DNA of 64,000 bases from Bradyrhizobium sp. 138 (lineage in GTDB: Bacteria; Pseudomonadota; Alphaproteobacteria; Rhizobiales; Xanthobacteraceae). The notes under the pieces were generated by a model. That model was not told the origin of the DNA. It ran no database searches and saw only the letters and a program-made list of their open reading frames with translations. The stretch spans positions 88,714 through 152,713 of the forward strand of contig NZ_JADPKT010000081.1 of assembly GCF_023074075.1 (NCBI RefSeq), given 5' to 3'. Each line of letters opens with the position of its first letter. Within the stretch, counting starts at the first letter, position 1. Below are positions 16,874 through 25,271 of this stretch, in pieces. The translations under genes were made by a program, and so were the position numbers.

Positions 16874-17149
16874 CTACTCCGTCCGTGCTTTGATCTCCGG
16901 CAACGGCGGCTTGCGTTCAAAGGGCTTCTTTTTCGGCGGCGCGGGCAGCAATCCCTCTCTGATCGCCTGCTTCCTGGCAAGCTTGCGGGCACGACGAATC
17001 GCTTCAGATTTCTCGCGGGTCTTTCGCTCCGACGGCTTTTCATAGGAACGCCGTTGCTTCATTTCCCGGAAAACGCCCTCGCGCTGCATCTTCTTCTTGA
17101 GAACGCGGAGTGCCTGGTCAACATTGTTATCTCTGACGAGTACGTGCAA
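16874..17149 (-). CDS. rpsU: 30S ribosomal protein S21
   Basis: The conserved core HVLVRDNNVDQALRVLKKKM is unmistakable S21, followed by REMKQRRSYEKPSERK and a long basic tail with the KKKPFERKPPLPE extension. S21 binds the small subunit near the anti-Shine-Dalgarno and helps select mRNAs. I choose TTG 17149 as the start because GGAGG lies five bases before it and the product then begins MHVLVRDNN like other family members. An upstream start at 17182 adds 11 residues (MSHSQPSSEDQ) without a ribosome site. It is divergent from a cold-shock gene. Confidence 0.88.
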   Translation of the reverse strand: MHVLVRDNNVDQALRVLKKKMQREGVFREMKQRRSYEKPSERKTREKSEAIRRARKLARKQAIREGLLPAPPKKKPFERKPPLPEIKARTE

Positions 17150-17577
17150 TTGATCCTCCGAGCTGGGCTGCGAATGCGACACGTCCTGCAGGCAGCCAAT
17201 TGCGCAGGAGCTTCGTTGCGATTGTTGAGGATGGTAGCGGCGACATTCGTCGCGGCTTCGGACGAGCTGATCTGCTTGTCACAGCGATGCAGCTTGGCGG
17301 CGTAAACGTGACCACTGTCGTGAAGCGCTGTCAATCGATAACGCTTGCAGGTCGATGGACACAAAGCACCTCGATCGGAACAGCAGAACTGCCTCGCACA
17401 AAACAAACTGGCCTGGCTCCTTGCAAAATCGTGAAAGTCGTATACATTGAGGTCGTTCGATTAGCCGCTGTGCCTTGTTGAATGCGCCCGCGGGCTCCTT
17501 TTCCAGAGACATCGACGAAGTTGACGATAGCCGCGTGATTGTCGCGCGGAACGCGCTCGCGCGCTTTGGAGAAGAAG
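17150..17577. other. Intergenic region between rpsU and the cold-shock gene
   Basis: This 428-bp stretch separates two divergent translation/cold-response genes and must hold both promoters. The last part is the leader of the cold-shock mRNA. Several open frames cross it, but none has a ribosome site or a recognisable product. I see no tRNA-like or terminator structure in it. A long leader before the csp gene would be consistent with post-transcriptional cold control. Confidence 0.5.
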
Positions 17578-17787
17578 ATGACGACAGGTACTGTGAAGTG
17601 GTTCAATGGCCAAAAGGGCTTCGGTTTCATTCAGCCGGACGACGGTGGCAACGATGTGTTCGTTCACATCAGCGCCGTTGAAAGGGCTGGTCTTGCAGGT
17701 CTCGGAGAAGGCCAAAAGGTCAACTTCGAGACCAAGACCGACAAGATGCGAGGCAAAGTCAGCGCCGAGAACCTCTCGCTGGCTTGA
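17578..17787 (+). CDS. Cold-shock protein (CspA family)
   Basis: A 69-residue single OB-fold protein, TGTVKWFNGQKGFGFIQPDD, with both RNA-binding motifs: RNP1 KGFGFI and RNP2 VFVHIS. It ends KVSAENLSLA. It binds single-stranded RNA and DNA and acts as an RNA chaperone on cold shock or in stationary phase. ATG 17578 is chosen because GGAGAAG lies directly upstream and the family starts there; a GTG-type frame upstream is not needed. A strong hairpin terminator follows at 17831. The divergent S21 gene upstream is a common neighbour. Confidence 0.95.
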   Translation: MTTGTVKWFNGQKGFGFIQPDDGGNDVFVHISAVERAGLAGLGEGQKVNFETKTDKMRGKVSAENLSLA

Positions 17788-17830
17788 TATCGTGGCGTCG
17801 TTTCACGGATGTACTGAAACGGTCGCCCTG

Positions 17831-17860
17831 CCCGCTCAATCCCAGGATTGAGCGGGTTTA
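17831..17860 (+). terminator. Rho-independent terminator after the cold-shock gene
   Basis: An 11-bp perfect stem, CCCGCTCAATC (17831-17841) with GATTGAGCGGG (17846-17856), has a CCAG loop and is followed by TTTA and a further T-rich run (GTCGTTTT). It lies 43 bp after the csp stop. Confidence 0.8.
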
Positions 17861-17884
17861 GTCGTTTTCGGAGCCGGGGGAACG

Positions 17885-18127
17885 ATGAGCACCAAGAAAC
17901 CGGCAGTGCCGTCACCTGAAAGCGTCGCGCGGTCCGATCGTCGGCGCCTCGCCGCTGAAGACGGAGCGCAGGCATTGGCCGATGCCGAAAGGCAGGCCAT
18001 CGAGGTTCGCAAGAACATGGCGCGGCTGCGAGCGGCGCGCGAGGCCAAGGAAGCGGCTGACGAAGCGCTTCGGCTCGCTTCGCCGGCACCGGCCCTCAAG
18101 AAGCGCTCACGGAAGCCGGCGCGATAG
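17885..18127 (+). CDS. Conserved hypothetical helical protein, 80 aa
   Basis: An 80-residue charged protein, MSTKKPAVPSPESVARSDRR, then a long helix with heptad-like spacing (DAERQAIEVRKNMARLRAAR and EAKEAADEALRL) and a basic end, KKRSRKPAR. GGGGGAACG precedes the ATG. No domain is recognised. It lies right after the cold-shock terminator, so it is a separate transcript. The size, charge and helix suggest a small nucleic-acid-associated or stress protein, but this is only inference. Confidence 0.7.
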   Translation: MSTKKPAVPSPESVARSDRRRLAAEDGAQALADAERQAIEVRKNMARLRAAREAKEAADEALRLASPAPALKKRSRKPAR

Positions 18128-18185
18128 TCGCCTTCAGACCGCCACCGAAATTGGGGGGCCGATCACATGCCGGAGAGTGCAGATC

Positions 18186-18398
18186 GTGCCTAGAATCAAA
18201 CCAGACCACGGAACCATCACCTTCTTCCTCGCGTCCGGCGCAGATCGGCAGATGTGCCGGCTTGCCACGACATTCAACACGCAGAAGCAGGCCTTCAGCT
18301 ATTTGCAGAAGCATCGAACGGAGTTCGAGCGCATGGCGCGGGCGCGCCTTGCTTCAGGCGAGCTCGAAGACGGGATTGTCGTGCTTTCGATGATCTAG
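18186..18398 (+). CDS. Conserved hypothetical protein, 70 aa (GTG start)
   Basis: From GTG 18186 the product reads MPRIKPDHGTITFFLASGAD and continues with RLATTFNTQKQAFSYLQKHR, ending GIVVLSMI. The alternation of a beta hairpin (GTITFFLAS), a helix (QKQAFSYLQKHRTEFERMARARL) and a final strand suggests a compact alpha/beta fold. GGAGAG lies about nine bases before the GTG. The open frame continues upstream, but that part overlaps the previous gene in another frame. No family name is known to me. It ends 11 bp before the convergent GGDEF-EAL gene. Confidence 0.65.
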   Translation: MPRIKPDHGTITFFLASGADRQMCRLATTFNTQKQAFSYLQKHRTEFERMARARLASGELEDGIVVLSMI

Positions 18399-18409
18399 TC
18401 GGAGACGAA

Positions 18410-21016
18410 CTACGCCGACCGCTTCACGGCAACCCCACCGACCGTTTTGACATCGACCCGCCCCAGCATCGCCCTCGCCTGCTCGGCGCAATGCTCGATC
18501 AGCCAGCGCTCGAAGGCGACGGGGGAAAGCGCGGGGGCGTAGAGGAAGCCTTGCACGACGTCGCAGCCGAGCTCGGCCAGCGTCCTGCGCTGGCCCTCGG
18601 TCTCGACGCCCTCGGCGACGACAGTCATGCCAAGGCCCTGGCCGACGCGCACCACGGCGGTGGCGATGGCAAGCGCGCCCGCGTCTTTCTCGATGTCGCG
18701 CATGAAACTGCGGTCGATCTTCAGTTCGCGGATCGGCAGATGCGCGAGCCGGCTGAGGCTCGAATAACCGGTGCCGAAATCGTCCACGGAGAGGCCGATA
18801 CCGAGCTCGCGGATCGCGTTCATCGTCTCCAGCGCCGCGACGCCGTCCTGCATGAACGCGCCCTCGGTGATCTCCAGCATCAGGGCGTCCGCCGGCAGAT
18901 CGTATTCGGCGAGGATGTCCTTGAGCCGCGCGGCCAGCGTGACGTTACGGAAATTGATCGGCGACAGGTTCACCGAGACGCTGGGAATGTTGAGCCCGGC
19001 GCGGCGCCAGCTCGCCATCTGGCGGCAGGCCTCGCGCACCGACCACAGGCCGATCTGCTCGATCAGGCCGCACTCCTCGGCGAGCGGGATGAACTTTGCC
19101 GGCGAGACGTCGCCGAGCACGGCATCGCGCCAGCGCGACAGCGCCTCGACGCCGTGGATGGCGCCGTCGCAGCTGCGGATCTGCGGCTGATAACTCAGGC
19201 TCAGCGCGCCTTCCGCGATGGCGCGGCGGAGCGCTGCGATCAGCGCCAGCCGCTGCTCGGTGAGCCCGTTCATCTCGGCACTGAAAATGCGATGGGTCGA
19301 GCGGCCGGCCTGCTTGGCCATGTACATGGCGGCGTCGGCCTGCTGCATCAACGTGTCGATGTCGGTGGCATGATCGGGATAGAGGCTGATGCCGATGCTG
19401 ACCGACATCGGCATCAGCTTCGATCCGAGCCTCAAGGGTGCGGCCAGCGCTTCGGTGATCCCTGCCGCGACGCGCTCGGCGTCTTGCGCGTTGCGTTGCG
19501 GCAGCAGAATGACGAACTCGTCGCCGCCGAGCCGTCCCAGCATGTCTTCAGGGCCGATCCGCTCGCGCAGGCGTTGCGCGAGCTGGATCAAGAGCTCGTC
19601 GCCCGCGGCGTGACCCAGCGTATCGTTGACGTCCTTGAAATGATCGACGTCGAGAAAGGCCAGGGCGATGTGGCTGCCGGTCGGGCAGGCATCGATCGCC
19701 GTGGTGATCAGGTGCCGCAGCTGCGCGCGGTTCGGCAGGCCGGTGAGGATATCGTGATAGGCGAGCCGCGCGATCTCGGCGCGCGCTTCCTTGCGCTCGA
19801 TCGCGAAGGCACCGAGATTGACGCAAGCCTCGACGATGCGCCGGTGCCAATTGCTCGGCGCGCGGGGTTCCCGATAGTAGAAAGCGAACGTCGCGATGAC
19901 CCGGCCGTCCTTGGCCTTGACCGGGGTCGACCAGCAAGCACGCAGGCCGATCGACAGCGGCATCGCCTTGTAAGGCTGCCAGCGGGGATCGGTCTCGAGG
20001 TCGGTTGCCAGCACCGGTTCGCCATGGAAGGCGGCACTGCCACAGGAGCCGACATCGGGGCCGATCGCAACACCGTCCAATGCGCGGGAATAGTCCTCGG
20101 GCAGGCTGGGACCGCCGAGCGGGTGGATCAGGCCCGCGGCATCGACGTGAAGCAGCGAACAGACGACGTCGGGCGCGATCTCCTCGACGCGCCCACAGAG
20201 CCGGTCGGCGATCTCACCGATCGGCACCTCGTCGGCGAGTGCACCCATGATGAGCTGCTGGAGCGAGCGCAGCTGCTTGGTCTCGGTGATGTCATCGAGC
20301 AGCGCGAAGATGTACTTGACCCGACCCTTCCTGTCGCGGAAGGCATCGATCCGGGCGCTGATCCAGATCTCCTCGCCCTCCTTGGTATAGGTCAGGACCT
20401 CGGCTTCACCGCCCGGACCGCCCTTGATGAGGCGCCGTCGGATCCTCGTCAGCGCTTTGCGGTTGGTGTGACGGCCGGCCAGCAGGTCGGTCGCCCGCCG
20501 CCCCTCGGCTTCCGCGGCGGAATAGCCGAACAGCGAGCTGAACGCGGCATTGGTGTAGCGGATGTCGAGTTCGGTGCCGGTGATGAGCACGGCGCGGTTG
20601 GTCTGGTCCGAGACGGCGTCGAGCAGCGCGATCCGCGCGCGGCGTTCCGTTTCGCTGGTAACGTCGCGCGCGAACACGACATGATGGGTCTCGCTGCCGC
20701 TTGCGACGGACGAAAGCGAGAAGGCCACCCGGATCCGGCTGCCGTCGCGTCGCATGAGGCCGATCTCGTCGCGGAACTCCGCGACCGGATCGGCCTGAAG
20801 GCATTTGAGCGTGAGAATGGCCGCGTCGCGGCCGAGCACGTCGGTGCGCGCGAGCTTCCAGATCCGCTCCGCGCCGGCGTTGAAATGCGTGATGCGACGC
20901 GCGCTGTCGACGATGACGATGGCATCGTCGGCGCGCTCCAGCGCAGCCAACAGCACGTCCGGCATTTCCGTCACAAGGCAATCGGAGGCAGACATCATTT
21001 GGACCGGAGGGGACAT
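18410..21016 (-). CDS. PAS-PAS-GAF-GGDEF-EAL cyclic-di-GMP protein
   Basis: About 868 residues: two PAS domains (about 20-120 and 130-250, with HFNAGAERIW and DIRYTNAAFSSLFGYS), a GAF-like domain (about 255-405), GGDEF (about 415-585, motif RLGGDEFVILLPQ) and EAL (about 595-845). The EAL signature residues are present: EALSRW, SVNLSPINF, EITEGAF, DDFGTGYSS, KIDRSF and AEGVET, so phosphodiesterase activity is likely. The GGDEF motif is intact, but the usual inhibitory RxxD is GPED. No membrane segment is seen, so it is a cytoplasmic sensor with unknown ligand. The start is uncertain (TTG 21064, ATG 21016, 20998 or 20995); none has a clear ribosome site. Confidence 0.93.
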   Translation of the reverse strand: MSPPVQMMSASDCLVTEMPDVLLAALERADDAIVIVDSARRITHFNAGAERIWKLARTDVLGRDAAILTLKCLQADPVAEFRDEIGLMRRDGSRIRVAFSLSSVASGSETHHVVFARDVTSETERRARIALLDAVSDQTNRAVLITGTELDIRYTNAAFSSLFGYSAAEAEGRRATDLLAGRHTNRKALTRIRRRLIKGGPGGEAEVLTYTKEGEEIWISARIDAFRDRKGRVKYIFALLDDITETKQLRSLQQLIMGALADEVPIGEIADRLCGRVEEIAPDVVCSLLHVDAAGLIHPLGGPSLPEDYSRALDGVAIGPDVGSCGSAAFHGEPVLATDLETDPRWQPYKAMPLSIGLRACWSTPVKAKDGRVIATFAFYYREPRAPSNWHRRIVEACVNLGAFAIERKEARAEIARLAYHDILTGLPNRAQLRHLITTAIDACPTGSHIALAFLDVDHFKDVNDTLGHAAGDELLIQLAQRLRERIGPEDMLGRLGGDEFVILLPQRNAQDAERVAAGITEALAAPLRLGSKLMPMSVSIGISLYPDHATDIDTLMQQADAAMYMAKQAGRSTHRIFSAEMNGLTEQRLALIAALRRAIAEGALSLSYQPQIRSCDGAIHGVEALSRWRDAVLGDVSPAKFIPLAEECGLIEQIGLWSVREACRQMASWRRAGLNIPSVSVNLSPINFRNVTLAARLKDILAEYDLPADALMLEITEGAFMQDGVAALETMNAIRELGIGLSVDDFGTGYSSLSRLAHLPIRELKIDRSFMRDIEKDAGALAIATAVVRVGQGLGMTVVAEGVETEGQRRTLAELGCDVVQGFLYAPALSPVAFERWLIEHCAEQARAMLGRVDVKTVGGVAVKRSA

Positions 21017-21154
21017 CGGGAAGAAACGGCAATGGCCCGACGTTAACGCCCCGAAGGTGTCCAAGACGTTTTTGCAATCCCGATTGCGTTCGCCAAGCTG
21101 CCACGTCCTTAACGTTCGGCGAAATAAATCCGGGCAATGCAGCGCGTCTGGAAC

Positions 21155-22453
21155 TTACTCCGCGGTTCGGCCCTGGAGCTTGTGCAGCCGACCGGCCACG
21201 GCCCGCACCTTGCGCGGCGCAGCCTGCCAGATCGAGAACGCCGACAATCCGCTCACGGCCATCGCGATGCCGAAGGCGAGGGTATAGTCGCCGGCGCGAT
21301 CGTACAGGAAGCCGGTCACCCAGGGACCGGCCGCACCACCCGCCAGCGCCGCCAGCATGATCGTACCGAAAATGCTGCCCTGGTGCCTGCCCTGGAAAAT
21401 CTCGAACACCACTGCGCCCATGATCGAGGTGAGGCCGTAGCCGAGCGCGCCTTGCGCGACCACCATCACATAGACCAGCCACAGCGACGTCTGGAACTTC
21501 AGTGCCATCAGCGCCGCGAAGCAGATCGCAAAGCCTGCGCAGCTGATCGCCCACACCCATTCCCGCCCGATCCGGTCGGAGACATGGCCGAGCAGGATCT
21601 GGCCGGGAATGCCGAGCAGGCTGACGATGCCGAGCGCCCACACCGCGACAGAAGGGCTGAAGCCGATGTCGAGCAGGAATTTGGTCTGATGCACCTGCAC
21701 GGCGTACCAAATGTACAGGCCGGAGAAATAGCCGAGCGCGATCCACCAGAACCGCGCGGTCGCGACGGCGCGTTTCAGCGTCCATTCGGTGCCGACCCAG
21801 ACCGGATCGACGACGTTGGAGACGGGCTTTACCGCTCCCGCGGCTGGGGCGGCATCACCGTCCGGCTGCAGGCCGATATCCTCGGGACGCTTGTGCAGCA
21901 ACAAATTGACCGGTGCCAGCACGATCAGGATCAGCAGCCCCATCGCCGTGCAGGCGGTGCGCCAGCCGGTCTGTTCGATCATGTGCTGCACCCAAGGCAG
22001 CAACGTCACCGAGCCGATGCCGACGCCGGCGAAAGCGATGCCGATGGCGAAGCCGCGCTTGCGGATGAACCAGTTCGGCAGGAACAGCGACTGGCCGGAA
22101 TAGCCGAGACACACCGAGCCGGCGCCGACCATGACGCCGATGGTCACATAGAGATGCCAGGGCGTGCTGGTGAGCGGCGCAAGCAACAACCCGCCGCCCA
22201 TCAGCACGACGCCGAGCTCCATCACCGCGCGCGGGCCGGCGCGATCCATCAGGCGGCCGATCAACGGACTGACCACACCCGACACCACGAAGCCGAACGA
22301 GAAGGCGCCGGCAGTGACGCCACGCTCCCAGCCGAACTCGGAGATGATCGGAGGAAAGAACAGTGAGAAGGCGGTACGCGCGTTGACGCCGATGGCCATG
22401 GTGACGAAGGTCACGGCGACCACGACCCAGCCGTAGAAGAACGGAAGTCGCAT
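21155..22453 (-). CDS. MFS transporter (monocarboxylate/oxalate-type)
   Basis: A 432-residue carrier with 12 predicted membrane helices. It starts FFYGWVVVAVTFVTMAIGV, a typical start of the MCT/OxlT-like group, has the loop 2-3 motif GRLMDRAGPR, a cytosolic central loop with HKRPEDIGLQPDG, and GHVSDRIGREW between helices 8 and 9. These carriers move small monocarboxylates or related anions; the true substrate is unknown. It lies between two c-di-GMP genes on the same strand, with about 100 bp to the upstream one, and may be read through from it. Confidence 0.88.
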   Translation of the reverse strand: MRLPFFYGWVVVAVTFVTMAIGVNARTAFSLFFPPIISEFGWERGVTAGAFSFGFVVSGVVSPLIGRLMDRAGPRAVMELGVVLMGGGLLLAPLTSTPWHLYVTIGVMVGAGSVCLGYSGQSLFLPNWFIRKRGFAIGIAFAGVGIGSVTLLPWVQHMIEQTGWRTACTAMGLLILIVLAPVNLLLHKRPEDIGLQPDGDAAPAAGAVKPVSNVVDPVWVGTEWTLKRAVATARFWWIALGYFSGLYIWYAVQVHQTKFLLDIGFSPSVAVWALGIVSLLGIPGQILLGHVSDRIGREWVWAISCAGFAICFAALMALKFQTSLWLVYVMVVAQGALGYGLTSIMGAVVFEIFQGRHQGSIFGTIMLAALAGGAAGPWVTGFLYDRAGDYTLAFGIAMAVSGLSAFSIWQAAPRKVRAVAGRLHKLQGRTAE

Positions 22454-22557
22454 GTTTGTGCTTATTTCATCCCTAGACGGTCCTTCCGACCATCTGAGGC
22501 TGTCCGGGTCAAGCGCTTTTCGCGCATGCCCGCTGAGCGGGATGCTTCAGCATGATC

Positions 22558-24987
22558 TCACGCGGCGTCGCGGCGTGACGATTTGACGGGCGCATCGAAC
22601 AGGATCCGCTCGATCGGCTGCGGGCGGCCGAACAGATAGCCTTGCGCAAAATTGACGCCGAGCGCCTTCAGCCGGTCGAACTCCTCGCGGGTTTCGACGC
22701 CCTCGGCGGTGACCGACATGTCCAGCCCGCGCGCCAGCGTCACGATCGAGGAGATGATGGCGGAGCTGCGCGGCTGATGCGTGAGGTTGCGGATGAACGA
22801 TTTGTCGATCTTGATCTTGTCGAACGGGAACGCCGTCAGATAGCTGAGCGAGGAATAGCCGGTGCCGAAATCGTCGAGCGCGAGCTCGATGCCGAGCTGC
22901 TTCAGCCGCTGCATGAAGGCGTGGTTCTCGCTGCCGCGCTCCAGCAGCACGGATTCCGTGATCTCGATCTCGAGCCGCTGGGGCGGCAGGCCGGAATCGG
23001 CGAGCGCCGCGCAGATCATTTCGAACAGCTCGGCCTCCTTGAACTGGATCGGCGACAGGTTGACGGCGACCGCGAGGCCGGAGGGCCAGCCGGCCGCGTC
23101 CGCACAGGCGCGCCGCAGCACGAATTCCCCGAGCGGCACGATCAGCCCGGTCTCCTCCGCAAGCGCAATGAACTGGTCCGGCGGAATCAGGCCGCGCGTC
23201 GGATGCCGCCAGCGCACCAGCGCCTCGAAGCCGCGCCGCTCGCCGCTGAGGGCGTCGACGAACGGCTGGTAATGCACCTCCAACTGGCACCGCGCGATGG
23301 CGTCGCGCAGATCTCCCTCCAGCGTGTTGCGGGCCTCCAGCTCGGCTGACATCGCTTCGTCATAGATGGTGAAGCAGTTGCGGCCCGCCGATTTCGACCG
23401 GTAGAGCGCAAGGTCCGCCTTCTTCAGGAGCTGCTCCTGATCGCGACCGTGATCCGGCGCGATGGCGATGCCGATGCTGGTGCCGATCTCGACGCGGTGA
23501 CCGGGCAGGAGGAATGGTTCGGTCAGGAGCTTGGCGATCCGCGCCGCCAGCTCGGTCGAGCAGGCGCGCTGATCCTGGCACCGCTCCTGGATGATGGCGA
23601 ATTCGTCGCCGCCGAGCCGTGCCAGCACGTCGCTGGCGCGCACGGCCGATTTCAACCGCTGCGCCACCTGGCGCAGCAGCGCGTCGCCGGCGCCGTGACC
23701 GAGAGAGTCGTTGACATTCTTGAAGCGATCGAGGTCGAGCATCAGGATCGAGAAGGTCGGCCCGCCGTCTTCCAGCCGGCCATTGAGCTCATCGAGCCGG
23801 GCGAGGAAAAAGGCGCGGTTCGGCAGGCCGGTCAGGATGTCGGTCTGGGCGAGCTCGAGCACCCGCCGGTTGGCCAGCGACAGCCGCCGCGAGTTGCGGC
23901 TCGCGAGCAACAGATAAGTCGACAGCGACAGCGTCAGCAGCATGCCGACGATCAGCACCGCGCCCGCGCGATCATAGTTCGTCTCCAGCGGACCGCCCGC
24001 AGTTGGCACCGCCCGCACCTGCCAATCGGTATCGCCGATCTTGAGACTTCCCGACCAGTGCAGCGCCCGTGCGACGTCCCGCATCGACTGCGGCGCCGTG
24101 GCCACCGACGAATAGTCCGGCAGCATCTGCTCAAGGCTGACGATCTGCGCGCTGAAGGGCGGATAGACGTTCACGCTGACGGCGGGGCTTGCCCTGGTGG
24201 TCACGCGAATGGTCTGGATCAGCAGCGGCAGGTCGAAGATGCCGACCACGAAGCCGGCGAGATTGCGGCGCCGGTCCGCGTCCGTCTCGCGCGACGTACC
24301 CTTGGCATAGACGGGAACGGCAACGAGGACATCGGGCAGCCGGCCCCCCTCCCTCGGCTCGAACAGCCGTGTACGCATGGCCGCGATCTTGTCGTTGTCG
24401 CGCGCACGCTGCAGAACCGCGCGGCGCTCCGGAACGGTGGCGTAGTCCATGCCGTAGACTTGGGAGGTCCTCGGCTGGGTGGAGTAGAACACCGGAAAAT
24501 ATTCGTCGCTCTGCGGCGCGGTCGCGAAACTCTCGCCCTGGAGCGACTTGATGCGATAGCCGGACACGCCGTCCGCGATCGCCGCGGCCTCGTATTCGGA
24601 GCGCTCCTTGCGGTTGACGCGTGGCAGCCAGGCAATGCGCAGCATGCCGGGATGGCGCTCGAACAGGCGGGCGCTGAAGGTCTCGAATTCACTGCGGGTG
24701 ACTTCGTCGCTGGTCGATTCGAACAGCGTGCGCAGTGCGAGGAGCCTGGAGATGTATTCGCCCATGCCGTTCTGCATGACGATCGCTTCGGTTTCGGCCG
24801 CGTTCTCGAACTCGATCCTGTTGACGCGATCTTCCCACCGCGCCACGGCGGCGGCGCCCACGAGCGAGAACAGGAGACCGACGCCGGCCGCGACGAGCGC
24901 AGGGCGATAGAGTCCGAGCAGCGGCGCCGCACGCCACCATCCGGTCATACGCCTTCGATCCTGACCGTTCTGATCGCGATCGCCCAT
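22558..24987 (-). CDS. CHASE-GGDEF-EAL membrane cyclic-di-GMP protein
   Basis: An 809-residue protein: membrane helix at about 28-50, periplasmic CHASE sensor (about 75-250, with FESTSDEVTRSEFETFSARL and ILRIAWLPRV-type strands), second helix at about 340-362 (VLIVGMLLTLSLSTYLLLAS), GGDEF (about 375-545, RLGGDEFAIIQE) and EAL (about 555-800). The inhibitory site RASD lies five residues before GGDEF, as in feedback-regulated cyclases. EAL residues are complete: EALVRW, AVNLSPIQF, EITESVLL, DDFGTGYSS, KIDKSF and AEGVET. It should sense an external small molecule and set c-di-GMP. It is divergent from an orphan periplasmic binding protein gene. Confidence 0.94.
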   Translation of the reverse strand: MGDRDQNGQDRRRMTGWWRAAPLLGLYRPALVAAGVGLLFSLVGAAAVARWEDRVNRIEFENAAETEAIVMQNGMGEYISRLLALRTLFESTSDEVTRSEFETFSARLFERHPGMLRIAWLPRVNRKERSEYEAAAIADGVSGYRIKSLQGESFATAPQSDEYFPVFYSTQPRTSQVYGMDYATVPERRAVLQRARDNDKIAAMRTRLFEPREGGRLPDVLVAVPVYAKGTSRETDADRRRNLAGFVVGIFDLPLLIQTIRVTTRASPAVSVNVYPPFSAQIVSLEQMLPDYSSVATAPQSMRDVARALHWSGSLKIGDTDWQVRAVPTAGGPLETNYDRAGAVLIVGMLLTLSLSTYLLLASRNSRRLSLANRRVLELAQTDILTGLPNRAFFLARLDELNGRLEDGGPTFSILMLDLDRFKNVNDSLGHGAGDALLRQVAQRLKSAVRASDVLARLGGDEFAIIQERCQDQRACSTELAARIAKLLTEPFLLPGHRVEIGTSIGIAIAPDHGRDQEQLLKKADLALYRSKSAGRNCFTIYDEAMSAELEARNTLEGDLRDAIARCQLEVHYQPFVDALSGERRGFEALVRWRHPTRGLIPPDQFIALAEETGLIVPLGEFVLRRACADAAGWPSGLAVAVNLSPIQFKEAELFEMICAALADSGLPPQRLEIEITESVLLERGSENHAFMQRLKQLGIELALDDFGTGYSSLSYLTAFPFDKIKIDKSFIRNLTHQPRSSAIISSIVTLARGLDMSVTAEGVETREEFDRLKALGVNFAQGYLFGRPQPIERILFDAPVKSSRRDAA

Positions 24988-25271
24988 CTTGAAGCCGCCG
25001 CCCCCTGTCTGCGACGCCGAACCTCTGGTTGAGGCACCGGCGCCGCTATCGGAACAAGACCGCGGTTAAGAACTGCACAATTTCGAAAGCCGACCGTTAT
25101 GCAACGCGTGAATTAGTTAATGAAGTCCGCGAATGACCCGGCATAGTGGAAACGAGTTGCCGGTTTTGCCCGGAGTACTACGGACCTTCGACACGGCGTC
25201 GCTTAGCGAGCTATTCAGGCTCGCAGGGATATGTTGCGTGAGGCTCTTCCAATTACCCGGCAAACATCCCG

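Noticed and set aside
17200..17481. A 93-codon TTG frame between rpsU and the cold-shock gene
   Set aside because: It has a GGAG-like stretch but no recognisable product, and its composition differs from coding genes around it; I could not support it.
18254..21046. Plus-strand 930-codon frame over the first GGDEF-EAL gene
   Set aside because: It is antisense to a complete multi-domain gene and shows no recognisable motif.
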